This document shows, piece by piece, positions 16,845 through 23,830 of a DNA stretch of 64,000 nucleotides. The translations under genes and the position numbers were made by a program. The stretch is from Pseudomonas jessenii. GTDB lineage: Bacteria > Pseudomonadota > Gammaproteobacteria > Pseudomonadales > Pseudomonadaceae. The notes beneath the pieces were generated by a model. The model searched no databases and was not told the origin of the DNA. It worked only from the letters and a program-made list of their open reading frames with translations. Location: NCBI RefSeq assembly GCF_002236115.1, contig NZ_NIWT01000010.1, forward strand, positions 248,001 to 312,000, written 5' to 3'. The first letter of the stretch is position 1. Each line of letters opens with the position of its first letter.

Positions 16845-17494
16845 GTGCACCGCTCGACCTGCAAAAGGCGTTGGGTGAACTGCTCGGTGATGCGCAATTG
16901 GTCGCCTGTGAGTTACCAGGGACCGACTTGCAGCTGTGGCTGATCGACGGCGACAACATGGACCGCGCCTTCAGCCCGGAAGAGACCCGGCGCATCCTGC
17001 ATGAGCCGCCGTACTGGAGTTTCTGCTGGGCCAGCGGCCTGGCCGTGGCCCGCTATCTGGCCGAAAACCCCCATTGGGTCGAAGGCAAGCGGGTACTGGA
17101 TTTCGGTGCCGGCTCCGGGGTGGCGGGGATTGCGGCGGCGAAGGCCGGGGCACTCGAAGTACTGGCCTGCGACCTTGACCCGCTGGCGATTGCCGCGTGT
17201 CGGGCCAATGCCGAGCTCAATAACGTACAGCTCAATTACTCGACGGACTTTTTCGCCGAGGCCGATCGCTTCGATCTGATCCTGGTGGCGGATGTGCTGT
17301 ACGACCGGGCCAACCTGCCGCTGCTCGACCAGTTCCTCAGTCGCGGCCGAGAGGCGCTGGTGGCGGATTCACGCGTCAGGGATTTCCGTCATCCGTTGTA
17401 CCGGCGCATCGAAATGCTCGAAGCCATGACCCTGCCGGATCTGGCCGAGCCCCACGAGTTTCGGCATGTGAGCCTGTACCACGCGCAGCGCTAG
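16841..17494 (+). CDS. Class I SAM-dependent (protein lysine-type) methyltransferase
   Basis: This 217-residue cytoplasmic methyltransferase has motif I VLDFGAGSGVAGIAA near residue 84, the ACDLDPLAIAA acidic loop, and a VADVLYD motif in the position of the DxxY signature of the METTL20/ETFB-type lysine methyltransferases. The N-terminal helix contains PPYWSFCWASGLAVARYL, also typical of that group. The probable target is the electron-transfer flavoprotein beta subunit or a ribosomal protein; I cannot decide from sequence. It overlaps the lipoprotein gene by 4 nt (ATGA). A REP pair follows its stop. Confidence 0.82.
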   Translation: MSAPLDLQKALGELLGDAQLVACELPGTDLQLWLIDGDNMDRAFSPEETRRILHEPPYWSFCWASGLAVARYLAENPHWVEGKRVLDFGAGSGVAGIAAAKAGALEVLACDLDPLAIAACRANAELNNVQLNYSTDFFAEADRFDLILVADVLYDRANLPLLDQFLSRGREALVADSRVRDFRHPLYRRIEMLEAMTLPDLAEPHEFRHVSLYHAQR

Positions 17495-17501
17495 CTAAAA
17501 G

Positions 17502-17578
17502 CATCGCGAGCAAGCTCGCTCCTGCACTGGACCCGCGTCGTCCACAAATCCCCTGTGGGAGCGAGCTTGCTCGCGATG
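17502..17578. repeat. REP pair, outward orientation
   Basis: An inverted core at 17502-17522 and a forward core at 17552-17578 are separated by a short spacer of about 30 nt. The right flank (GTCCTGTCAG) is shared with the REP cluster ending at 26818. It lies between the methyltransferase and cnoX genes. Confidence 0.87.
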
Positions 17579-17677
17579 ACGTCCTGTCAGACGAAACATC
17601 TCTAACGGCCACCCCGCTTCCGGCGCGCCCCCACCAAGTCGTATAGTTGCCCCATTCACGCTTTTACGAGATTGCCC

Positions 17678-18550
17678 ATGAGTCAGGAAACGCCGTACAT
17701 CTTCGACGCCACGACTGCCGATTTCGACCAGTCGGTGATCGAGAACTCTTTCCACAAACCAGTGCTGGTGGATTTCTGGGCCGAATGGTGCGCGCCCTGC
17801 AAAGTGCTGATGCCGATGCTGCAGAGCATTGCCGAGAGCTATCAGGGTGAGTTGCTGCTGGCCAAGGTCAACTGTGACATCGAACAAGACATCGTCGCCC
17901 GCTTCGGCATCCGCAGCCTGCCGACCGTGGTGCTGTTCAAGGACGGCCAGCCTGTCGATGGCTTTGCCGGTGCGCAGCCGGAGTCGGCCGTGCGTGCCCT
18001 GCTCGAACCCCATGTGCAGATGCCGCCACCGGCCGCCGCCGATCCGTTCGAACAGGCCCAGGCGCTGTTCGACGACAGCCGTTTTGCCGATGCCGAAGCG
18101 CAGCTCAAAGTGATCCTGGGTGAAGACAACACCAACGCCAAGGCACTGATCCTGTACGCCCGCTGCCTGACCGAGCGCGGTGAACTGGGCGAAGCGCAAA
18201 CCGTGCTGGATGCGGTCAAGAGCTATGAGCACAAAGCCGCGCTGGCCGGCGCCAAGGCACAGATCAAGTTTCTCGGTCTGGCCAGGGACTTGCCGGATGC
18301 CGCCGACCTGAAGGCCCGACTGGCGAAAGACCCGCTGGACGATGAGGCGGTCTATCAACTGGCGATCCAGCAACTGGCCCGTCAGCAGTACGACGCCGCG
18401 CTGGATGCATTGCTGAAGTTGTTCACCCGCAACCGCAGCTACAGCGAAGGCTTGCCGCACAAGACCTTGTTGCAGGTGTTCGAATTGCTGGGCAACGATC
18501 ATCCGTTGGTCAGCACGTACCGCCGCAAGTTGTTTGCTGCGATGTACTAA
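17678..18550 (+). CDS. cnoX: Thioredoxin-TPR chaperedoxin CnoX (YbbN)
   Basis: This 290-residue protein has a thioredoxin domain at residues 1 to about 110 with an intact CAPC site (Cys38, Cys41), then tetratricopeptide helices (ADPFEQAQALFDDSRFADAEAQL onward) to the C-terminus. This is the CnoX/YbbN architecture, a holdase that protects clients during bleach stress and hands them to GroEL and DnaK. The E. coli protein has lost the first cysteine, whereas this one keeps a potentially redox-active pair. I chose the ATG at 17678; the frame extends upstream only through a non-ATG codon. Confidence 0.92.
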   Translation: MSQETPYIFDATTADFDQSVIENSFHKPVLVDFWAEWCAPCKVLMPMLQSIAESYQGELLLAKVNCDIEQDIVARFGIRSLPTVVLFKDGQPVDGFAGAQPESAVRALLEPHVQMPPPAAADPFEQAQALFDDSRFADAEAQLKVILGEDNTNAKALILYARCLTERGELGEAQTVLDAVKSYEHKAALAGAKAQIKFLGLARDLPDAADLKARLAKDPLDDEAVYQLAIQQLARQQYDAALDALLKLFTRNRSYSEGLPHKTLLQVFELLGNDHPLVSTYRRKLFAAMY

Positions 18551-18556
18551 GCCGAC

Positions 18557-18658
18557 CCTGTAGGAGCGAGCTTGCTCGCGAAAAACCTGAGAGCGCCGAG
18601 GTGAATCAGGTTTCCCGCGTTATCGTTGACGCCCATCGCGAGCAAGCTCGCTCCTACA
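18557..18658. repeat. REPIN, left copy of a near-identical inverted pair
   Basis: A forward core and inverted core of the GTAGGAGC type enclose a 52-nt loop (AAAAACCTGAGAGC to GTTATCGTTGACGCC). The complete element, loop included, recurs in inverted orientation at 19727-19826 with only about five mismatches. Confidence 0.93.
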
Positions 18659-18995
18659 CCAACCAGCGATACAGCGGTGTATCCCCGCCGCTTTCCACCT
18701 TCACGTCCGAACTATGGCGCAAGCGCACCAACAGACGCTTGCCCGCCGCCGCGCTGCCAGTCAATCCTTCCAGTTGATCGAGCAGGTCCGGCCCGCTGAG
18801 CTGCCCAGCCTTGCGCAGCAAATCCCGAGCGATCTGCCACAGCGCATCATCCTGGTTCAACGGTTTCGCCGCTGGCACGCTGACCGGGGGTTTTTCCACC
18901 TGCAACTGCGCCCCTAGTCGCGCCCAGTCCGCGTCGTCCATCTCCAGGGTCAAATCCACCGGCCAGTCGCCGATGCTTCCGCGAATTCGCAACAT
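18654..18995 (-). CDS. Conserved hypothetical protein
   Basis: This 113-residue soluble protein starts MLRIRGSIGDWPVDLTLEMDD. I chose the ATG at 18995, with GGGAG 8 nt upstream, rather than 19034. The middle is low-complexity Pro/Ala, followed by a helical C-terminal half (DALWQIARDLLRKAGQLSG, then LLDQLEGLTG). No catalytic or metal motif is evident. Its last codons run into the right arm of the REPIN at 18557-18658. It is divergent from the zinc-linked operon. A hypothetical protein occupies the same place in P. aeruginosa as I recall. Function unknown. Confidence 0.7.
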   Translation of the reverse strand: MLRIRGSIGDWPVDLTLEMDDADWARLGAQLQVEKPPVSVPAAKPLNQDDALWQIARDLLRKAGQLSGPDLLDQLEGLTGSAAAGKRLLVRLRHSSDVKVESGGDTPLYRWLV

Positions 18996-19080
18996 AGGTC
19001 TGCTCCCGCACATTTCTTCCCGGCATGCTCCCATGGGACTTGTGCAACGCCAAGCAGACAGTCAAACTCTCCGCAATCAC

Positions 19081-19098
19081 GTTATAAGATTACATAAC
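19081..19098 (+). promoter_or_regulatory. Candidate metalloregulator (Zur-like) operator
   Basis: GTTATAAGATTACATAAC is an inverted repeat (GTTAT-N8-ATAAC) 33 bp before the ATG of the histidine-rich protein gene. The half-site matches the core of Zur boxes, but the usual spacing is shorter, so the assignment rests partly on the known zinc control of the homologous P. aeruginosa operon. Confidence 0.4.
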
Positions 19099-19130
19099 AT
19101 TTTCTTCATTTTACTTTTCGGAGACTCGTC

Positions 19131-19721
19131 ATGCGTCGTCTGCTTCTCGCCCTGCCGTTTGCCATGTTGCCGCTGGCTGTCGCCCATGCCGCCGACGAAC
19201 ACGATCATGAGCATGGCAGCCTGGGTGCCCACGAACATGGCGTGGGACGCCTGAATGCGGTGCTGGACGGCAAGACCCTGGAGTTGGAACTGGAAAGCCC
19301 GGCGATGAACCTTGTGGGTTTCGAGCACGTCGCCACCAGCGACGCAGACAAAGCCAAAGTCGCCGCTGTCCGCGCTCAGCTCGAAAAACCACTGGCGCTG
19401 TTCAACCTTCCAACAGCCGCTGGTTGCGTGGTGGAGAACCAGGAACTGGAAAGCCCGCTGTTCGGCGACAAGCCCGATGCCGACGATGATCACGATGAAG
19501 ACGCCAAGGACGAAGACGGCCACGAACATCACCATGATCACAGCGAAATCCACGCTCACTATCAGTTCACTTGCGCCACGCCAGCGGCACTGAAATCACT
19601 GGACCTGGCGAATATTTTCACCCGCTTCCCGGCCACCCAAAAAATTCAGGTACAACTGATCGGCCCGAGCGGGCAGCAAGGGGTTGAAGTGACGGCCAAG
19701 GCTGCTGCCCTTAAATTCTGA
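19131..19721 (+). CDS. Histidine-rich periplasmic protein, DUF2796 (zinc-linked)
   Basis: This 196-residue protein has a signal peptide (MRRLLLALPFAMLPLAVAHA) and two metal-binding-looking clusters: DEHDHEHGSLGAHEHG directly after cleavage and, near residues 120-145, an Asp/His run containing GHEHHHDHSEIHAH. One Cys near residue 100 and another near 148 may form a disulfide. The fold is DUF2796, equivalent to P. aeruginosa PA4063. A role as a periplasmic zinc chaperone or donor is inference from the His clusters and from zinc-starvation control of the homologous operon. GGAG lies 7 nt before the ATG. Confidence 0.87.
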   Translation: MRRLLLALPFAMLPLAVAHAADEHDHEHGSLGAHEHGVGRLNAVLDGKTLELELESPAMNLVGFEHVATSDADKAKVAAVRAQLEKPLALFNLPTAAGCVVENQELESPLFGDKPDADDDHDEDAKDEDGHEHHHDHSEIHAHYQFTCATPAALKSLDLANIFTRFPATQKIQVQLIGPSGQQGVEVTAKAAALKF

Positions 19722-19726
19722 CCCAC

Positions 19727-19826
19727 TGTAGGAGCGAGCTTGCTCGCGATGGACGCCAACGATAACGCGGGCAACCTGATTCACCTCGGTGCTCTCAGGT
19801 TTTTCGCGAGCAGGCTCGCTCCTACA
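19727..19826. repeat. REPIN, right copy of the inverted pair
   Basis: This is the reverse complement of the element at 18557-18658 with about 95% identity across both REP arms and the loop. It sits inside the operon between the DUF2796 gene and the ABC ATPase gene, where its hairpins could modulate expression of the distal genes. Confidence 0.93.
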
Positions 19827-19856
19827 AGGGTTCACCACCAACCTGACCGGTTTCAC

Positions 19857-20567
19857 ATGACCCAAGCACTCATCGAACTGTCCGACCTGGGCTTCAGTTG
19901 GCCCGGTCACCCGCCGCTGCTGGACATCCCGGCGTTTCGCCTGGAGCGCGGCGAAACCCTGTTCCTCAAAGGCCCCAGCGGCAGCGGCAAGACCACCCTG
20001 CTCGGTCTGCTCGGCGGCGTGCAAAAGCCTGATCGCGGCAGCATCCGCCTGCTCGGCCAGGAGCTGACGCAACTCTCGGCCGGCGCCCGCGACCACTTCC
20101 GCGTCGATCACACCGGCTACATCTTTCAGCAGTTCAACCTGTTGCCGTTTCTGTCGGTACGTGAAAACGTCGAACTGCCCTGCCACTTCTCGAAACTGCG
20201 CGCCGAACGGGCGAAACAACGTCACGGCAGCGTCGACAAAGCCGCCGCCACACTGCTCGCCCATCTGGGTTTGAAGGATGAAAACATCCTCGGTCGCCGC
20301 GCCGATTCGTTGTCCATCGGCCAGCAGCAACGGGTCGCCGCCGCCCGCGCACTGATCGGTCAACCGGAACTGGTGATCGCCGACGAGCCAACCTCGGCCC
20401 TCGATTACGACGCCCGCGAGAACTTCATTCGCCTGCTGTTCGCCGAGTGCCGCGAAGCCGGCTCAAGCCTGTTGTTCGTCAGCCACGACCAGAGCCTGGC
20501 GCCGCTGTTCGACCACAACCTGTCGCTGGCCGAACTCAATCGCGCCGCTACCCTGTCCGAGGTCTGA
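19857..20567 (+). CDS. ABC transporter ATP-binding protein (LolD/MacB-type)
   Basis: This 236-residue ATPase has Walker A GPSGSGKTT (residues 39-47), a Q-loop FQQFNLLPFLSVRENVELP, signature LSIGQQQRVAAARAL, Walker B ELVIADEPTSALD and the switch His in FVSHDQSL. The pattern is that of the LolD/FtsE/MacB group, whose partners are FtsX-like permeases, and exactly such a permease follows 1 nt after the stop. I chose the ATG at 19857, because the longer frame runs back into REPIN sequence. Homologous to P. aeruginosa PA4064. Confidence 0.9.
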   Translation: MTQALIELSDLGFSWPGHPPLLDIPAFRLERGETLFLKGPSGSGKTTLLGLLGGVQKPDRGSIRLLGQELTQLSAGARDHFRVDHTGYIFQQFNLLPFLSVRENVELPCHFSKLRAERAKQRHGSVDKAAATLLAHLGLKDENILGRRADSLSIGQQQRVAAARALIGQPELVIADEPTSALDYDARENFIRLLFAECREAGSSLLFVSHDQSLAPLFDHNLSLAELNRAATLSEV

Positions 20568-20568
20568 G

Positions 20569-21834
20569 ATGTATCTGTTTCGTCTAGCCATGGCCAGCCT
20601 GGCTAACCGTCGTTTCACTGCGATCCTCACCGCGTTCGCCATCGCCCTGTCGGTGTGCCTGTTGCTGGCAGTGGAGCGCGTGCGCACCGAAGCCAAGGCC
20701 AGTTTCGCCAGCACAATAAGCGGCACCGACCTGATCGTCGGCGCCCGCTCAGGCTCGGTGAACCTGCTGCTGTACTCGGTGTTCCGCATCGGCAACGCCA
20801 CCAACAACATCCGCTGGGACAGCTTCGAACACTTCGCCAGCAACCCGAAAGTGAAGTGGGCGATCCCGATGTCCCTCGGCGACTCCCATCGCGGCTACCG
20901 GGTGATGGGCACCACCGAAGCCTACTTCGAGCATTACCAGTACGGGCGCCAGCAACACCTGCAACTGAGCGATGGCCGCGCCTTTGCCACTGACCCGTTC
21001 GAAGTGGTGCTCGGTGCCGAAGTGGCCGATGCACTGCACTACAAACTCGGTGACAAACTGGTGCTGGCCCACGGCGTGGCGGCGATCAGCCTGGTCAAGC
21101 ACGACGACAAACCGTTCACTGTGGTCGGCATTCTCAAGCGCACCGGCACACCGGTGGACCGCACGCTGCACATCAGCCTCGGTGGCATGGAAGCGATTCA
21201 CATCGACTGGCATAACGGCGTGCCGGCCCGGGGCGAGGGCCGCATCACGGCTGATCAGGCGCGCAACATGGACCTCACGCCGCAAGCGATCACCGCGTTC
21301 ATGCTCGGCCTCAACAACAAGATTTCGACCTTTGCCCTGCAACGGGAAATCAACGAGTTCCGTGGCGAGCCGATGCTGGCGATCCTGCCAGGCGTGGCGT
21401 TGCAAGAGCTGTGGAGTCTGATGGGCACTGCGGAAAAAGCCTTGTTCGTGGTCTCGCTGTTTGTGGTGCTGACCGGATTGATCGGTATGCTCACAGCGAT
21501 TCTCACCAGCCTCAACGAGCGCCGTCGGGAAATGGCAATCCTGCGCTCGGTGGGCGCACGCCCCTGGCACATCGCGACGCTGTTGGTACTCGAAGCCTTT
21601 GCCCTGGCGCTCTCGGGCGTGATCGCCGGCCTGGCGTTGCTGTATGTGTGCATCGCGGCGGCCCAAGGTTATGTGCAAGCCAACTACGGCCTGTTCCTGC
21701 CGCTGTCCTGGCCGAGCGAGTATGAATGGACGCTGCTCGGTGGCATCCTGATCGCCGCGTTGCTGATGGGCAGCGTGCCGGCCTGGCGCGCCTATCGCCA
21801 ATCCCTGGCCGATGGCTTGTCGATCCGTTTATGA
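20569..21834 (+). CDS. FtsX-like ABC permease
   Basis: This 421-residue permease has the MacB/LolC topology: one membrane helix at about residues 17-37, a large periplasmic domain with the MacB core pattern (FASTISGTDLIVGARSGSVNLLLYSVFR, near residue 45 onward), then three helices near residues 290-420 with the ERRREMAILRSVGARPWHI coupling-helix motif. Such transporters act as mechanotransmitters rather than classical pores, moving lipoproteins or periplasmic ligands. With the DUF2796 and DUF3299 proteins it forms the PA4063-4066-like set. The substrate is not known. Confidence 0.88.
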   Translation: MYLFRLAMASLANRRFTAILTAFAIALSVCLLLAVERVRTEAKASFASTISGTDLIVGARSGSVNLLLYSVFRIGNATNNIRWDSFEHFASNPKVKWAIPMSLGDSHRGYRVMGTTEAYFEHYQYGRQQHLQLSDGRAFATDPFEVVLGAEVADALHYKLGDKLVLAHGVAAISLVKHDDKPFTVVGILKRTGTPVDRTLHISLGGMEAIHIDWHNGVPARGEGRITADQARNMDLTPQAITAFMLGLNNKISTFALQREINEFRGEPMLAILPGVALQELWSLMGTAEKALFVVSLFVVLTGLIGMLTAILTSLNERRREMAILRSVGARPWHIATLLVLEAFALALSGVIAGLALLYVCIAAAQGYVQANYGLFLPLSWPSEYEWTLLGGILIAALLMGSVPAWRAYRQSLADGLSIRL

Positions 21835-21845
21835 GGACGTTGAAA

Positions 21846-22364
21846 ATGCCCCGCGCTGTACTTGCGCTGTTGATGCTGGTCGCCCTGCCCCTGTGGGCGG
21901 CCCAGCCAAAAGACCTGACCTGGTCGGAGATGATCCCGCCCGACGCGCCGAAAGAAGTGCCGAACATGACACCGTTGCATGATCTGTCGCAGATGAGCAG
22001 CACGCTCTCGGCAGAGTCGGCGCCAGCAGCCAAGCAGGACATGCCCAACGCACCGGTGGTCAAGACCCTCGACGGCCAGAACATTCGCCTGCCGGGTTAC
22101 ATCGTGCCGCTGGAAGTGAGCGAGGAAGGCCGTACCACGGAGTTTCTGCTGGTGCCGTATTTCGGCGCCTGCATCCATGTGCCGCCACCGCCGTCGAACC
22201 AGATCGTGCACGTCAAGAGCGAAGTCGGCGTGAAGCTGGACGAGTTGTATCAGCCTTACTGGATCGAAGGCGCGTTGCAGGTCAAGGCGTCCACCAGCGA
22301 GTTGGCGGATGCCGGGTATCAGATGGAGGCGGACAAGATTTATCTGTATGAACTGCCGGAGTGA
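21846..22364 (+). CDS. DUF3299 periplasmic protein
   Basis: This 172-residue protein begins with a signal peptide (MPRAVLALLMLVALPLWA). I chose the ATG at 21846 because GAGGA lies 7 nt upstream; the ATG at 21831 overlaps the permease stop and is an alternative. The mature domain contains the family motif PYFGACIHVPPPPSNQIVHV near residue 100, whose Cys-x-His could be a metal site. Known as PA4066 in P. aeruginosa, part of the zinc-starvation operon. Its biochemical role is unknown; periplasmic zinc delivery is inference. Confidence 0.82.
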   Translation: MPRAVLALLMLVALPLWAAQPKDLTWSEMIPPDAPKEVPNMTPLHDLSQMSSTLSAESAPAAKQDMPNAPVVKTLDGQNIRLPGYIVPLEVSEEGRTTEFLLVPYFGACIHVPPPPSNQIVHVKSEVGVKLDELYQPYWIEGALQVKASTSELADAGYQMEADKIYLYELPE

Positions 22365-22396
22365 ATCAGGTCGTTTTGTGTCGACTGTCAGTCCGC

Positions 22397-22423
22397 CATC
22401 GCGAGCAAGCTTGCTCCCACAGG
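22397..22423. repeat. REP, left half of a pair split by the insertion sequence
   Basis: This is an inverted REP core (CATCGCGAGCAAGCTTGCTC). Its partner, a forward core, is now at 23682-23708 on the other side of the IS. The left outer flank (GACTGTCAGTCCGCC) matches the loop-side flank of the REPIN at 5174 in reverse complement. Confidence 0.85.
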
Positions 22424-22496
22424 GGATCACATGAACTGGCCTAATAATTCCGGACACCTCTTAAGGGCGATATGATTTCGCCAACTTGGAGGTTCC

Positions 22497-22802
22497 ATGA
22501 ACGAAAGAAAGGTCTATACCCGCGAGTTCAAGCTGCATGCTGCCAGCATGGTGCTTGATGATAACTGCCCGGTTCCAGACGTTTGTGCATCGCTGGATAT
22601 CGGGCCCACCGCTTTACGGCGTTGGGTCGATCAGGTTCGCAAGGAGCGCGAGGGGCAGCCAGTCAAAGGCACCAAGGCGATTACCGAAGATCAGCGCCAG
22701 ATCCAGGAACTAAAGGCCAAGATCAAGCGCATGGAAATGGAAGCCGAGATCTTAAAAAAGGCTACCGCTCTCTTGATGTCGGATCCCGATCGTTTTCGAT
22801 GA
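22497..22802 (+). CDS. IS3-family OrfA (helix-turn-helix protein)
   Basis: This 101-residue protein has a Tnp_1 helix-turn-helix (YTREFKLHAASMVLDD, then CASLDIGPTALRRWVDQVRK) and a C-terminal leucine-zipper-like coil (QIQELKAKIKRMEMEAEILKK) used for multimerisation. GGAGG lies about 6 nt upstream of the ATG. The reading frame ends at 22802, overlapping the first possible orfB ATG (22799) by 4 nt. Slippage at 22754-22760 would fuse it to OrfB. Confidence 0.94.
   Translation: MNERKVYTREFKLHAASMVLDDNCPVPDVCASLDIGPTALRRWVDQVRKEREGQPVKGTKAITEDQRQIQELKAKIKRMEMEAEILKKATALLMSDPDRFR
22754..22760 (+). promoter_or_regulatory. Programmed -1 ribosomal frameshift site
   Basis: AAAAAAG is read in the orfA frame as TTA-AAA-AAG. 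A -1 slip at this heptamer continues in the orfB frame as KK-GYRSLDVG and gives the OrfAB fusion transposase, the standard IS3-family arrangement. The orfB frame is open across the region from 22583, so the fusion is possible. Confidence 0.85.
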
Positions 22803-23635
22803 TTGCGGAACTAAGAGAGTCGTTCCCGACAGCTGTCGTGTGTCGTGTTTTCGATGTGAAGCGCAGCAGCTTTTACGAGTGGCTTCAGCGGCGAGCCCAA
22901 CCGCGGATCAGGCGCGAAGAGCTCAAGCTCAAAGTGGTTGAACTGCACAGCGAAAGCCGCGAAGCCATGGGCTCCAGAATGATCAGCAAGGGCCTGAAGT
23001 CCCAAAACATTGCAGTTGGAAGAGGCCTTGTCCGAGCGCTGATGAGGGAGGCCAACATTGTCAGTAAACAACGCCAGCCTCACCCATTCAGATCCAAAGG
23101 AGTGGAAGCGTTTGTCGCGCCCAATCGGCTCAAGCGCAACTTCAAACCGGCTGCAGTCGATCAGGTCTGGTGTGGCGACGTGACCAGCTTGATGGTGGGC
23201 GAGCGCTGGGTTCATCTGGCCATCGTCATCGATTTGTTTGCTCGCCGGGTCATCGGTTGGGCATTTTCGCTGGTCAATGACGCCAACTTGGTCAGCAAGG
23301 CGCTACGCATGGCGGCAGAGGTTCGAACGTGCCCTGCGGGGCTGATGTTTCACTCGGATCAGGGTTGTCAGTACACCAGCCGCAAGTTTCAAGAAGAACT
23401 GAAGCGTCGTGACATATTGCAAAGCATGAGCCATCGCGGGCAGTGCTGGGACAACGCTCCAACAGAGCGATTTTTCGGCACGCTGAAATCAGAATGGGTG
23501 CCTCGTAGTGGCTACAGCAAGATCGAGGAAGCCAAAACCGATATGGTGCGCTTCTTCATGTACTACAACCGCACCAGGCTCCACAGCTACAACAACTATC
23601 TGTCGCCAATAGCCATGGAGCAAAAAGCGGCATAA
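22799..23635 (+). CDS. IS3-family OrfB transposase (DDE integrase domain)
   Basis: If started at the ATG at 22799, this frame gives 278 residues; in vivo the active product is more likely the OrfAB fusion made by frameshifting. An HTH_21-type segment (SRMISKGLKSQNIAVGRGLVRALMRE) is followed by the rve catalytic core. The DDE triad is seen as WCGDVTSL, HSDQGCQYTS and APTERFFGTLKSEW, with the usual D-E spacing of 35. The C-terminal RTRLHSYNNYLSPIAME is also typical. Nothing is truncated. Confidence 0.95.
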   Translation: MIAELRESFPTAVVCRVFDVKRSSFYEWLQRRAQPRIRREELKLKVVELHSESREAMGSRMISKGLKSQNIAVGRGLVRALMREANIVSKQRQPHPFRSKGVEAFVAPNRLKRNFKPAAVDQVWCGDVTSLMVGERWVHLAIVIDLFARRVIGWAFSLVNDANLVSKALRMAAEVRTCPAGLMFHSDQGCQYTSRKFQEELKRRDILQSMSHRGQCWDNAPTERFFGTLKSEWVPRSGYSKIEEAKTDMVRFFMYYNRTRLHSYNNYLSPIAMEQKAA

Positions 23636-23681
23636 ACACCGTAACCGGTGTCCGGGATTACTTGACCAGTTCAACATGCCT

Positions 23682-23708
23682 CCTGTGGGAGCGAGCTTGC
23701 TCGCGATG
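23682..23708. repeat. REP, right half of the pair split by the insertion sequence
   Basis: This is a forward REP core (CCTGTGGGAGCGAGCTTGCT). Removing the IS and one ACA copy brings it to about 14 nt from the inverted core at 22397-22423, restoring an outward REP pair like those at 7235 and 17502. Confidence 0.85.
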
Positions 23709-23751
23709 AGGCCATCAGAAACATCACAAATTCCAGTCCTTGCCACTTTCA

Positions 23752-23765
23752 TTGAGCTGCATCAA
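23752..23765 (+). promoter_or_regulatory. Candidate Anr (FNR-type) site for the oprG-like gene
   Basis: TTGAGCTGCATCAA matches the TTGAT-N4-ATCAA consensus at nine of ten positions. A TACCAT sequence at 23788-23793 would be a -10 box placing the site at about -41.5, the class II activator position. The P. aeruginosa OprG homologue is known to be induced under low oxygen by Anr. Confidence 0.6.
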
Positions 23766-23830
23766 AAGACCGAATAGTTAGCCGGCTTACCATTGGACAT
23801 CGAACATTTTTAACGTCCTCTGGAGCCCCC

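Larger units (their letters stand above)
22432..23673 (+). mobile_element. IS3-family insertion sequence (1242 bp)
   Basis: The ends are 27-bp imperfect inverted repeats beginning TGAACTGG and including CCGGACACC (about 23 of 27 bases match). A 3-bp target duplication ACA flanks the element at 22429-22431 and 23674-23676. Inside are orfA, a slippery A6G site and orfB with a DDE transposase core. Both ends and both reading frames are intact, so it may be active. It inserted between the two arms of a REP pair downstream of the DUF3299 gene and upstream of the oprG promoter. Confidence 0.95.

Noticed and set aside
17502..19826. Regularly recurring 20-25 nt repeats resembling a CRISPR array
   Set aside because: Copies alternate in orientation, are spread across many intergenic regions and come in inverted pairs with variable spacing; no cas genes are present. 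They are REP elements.
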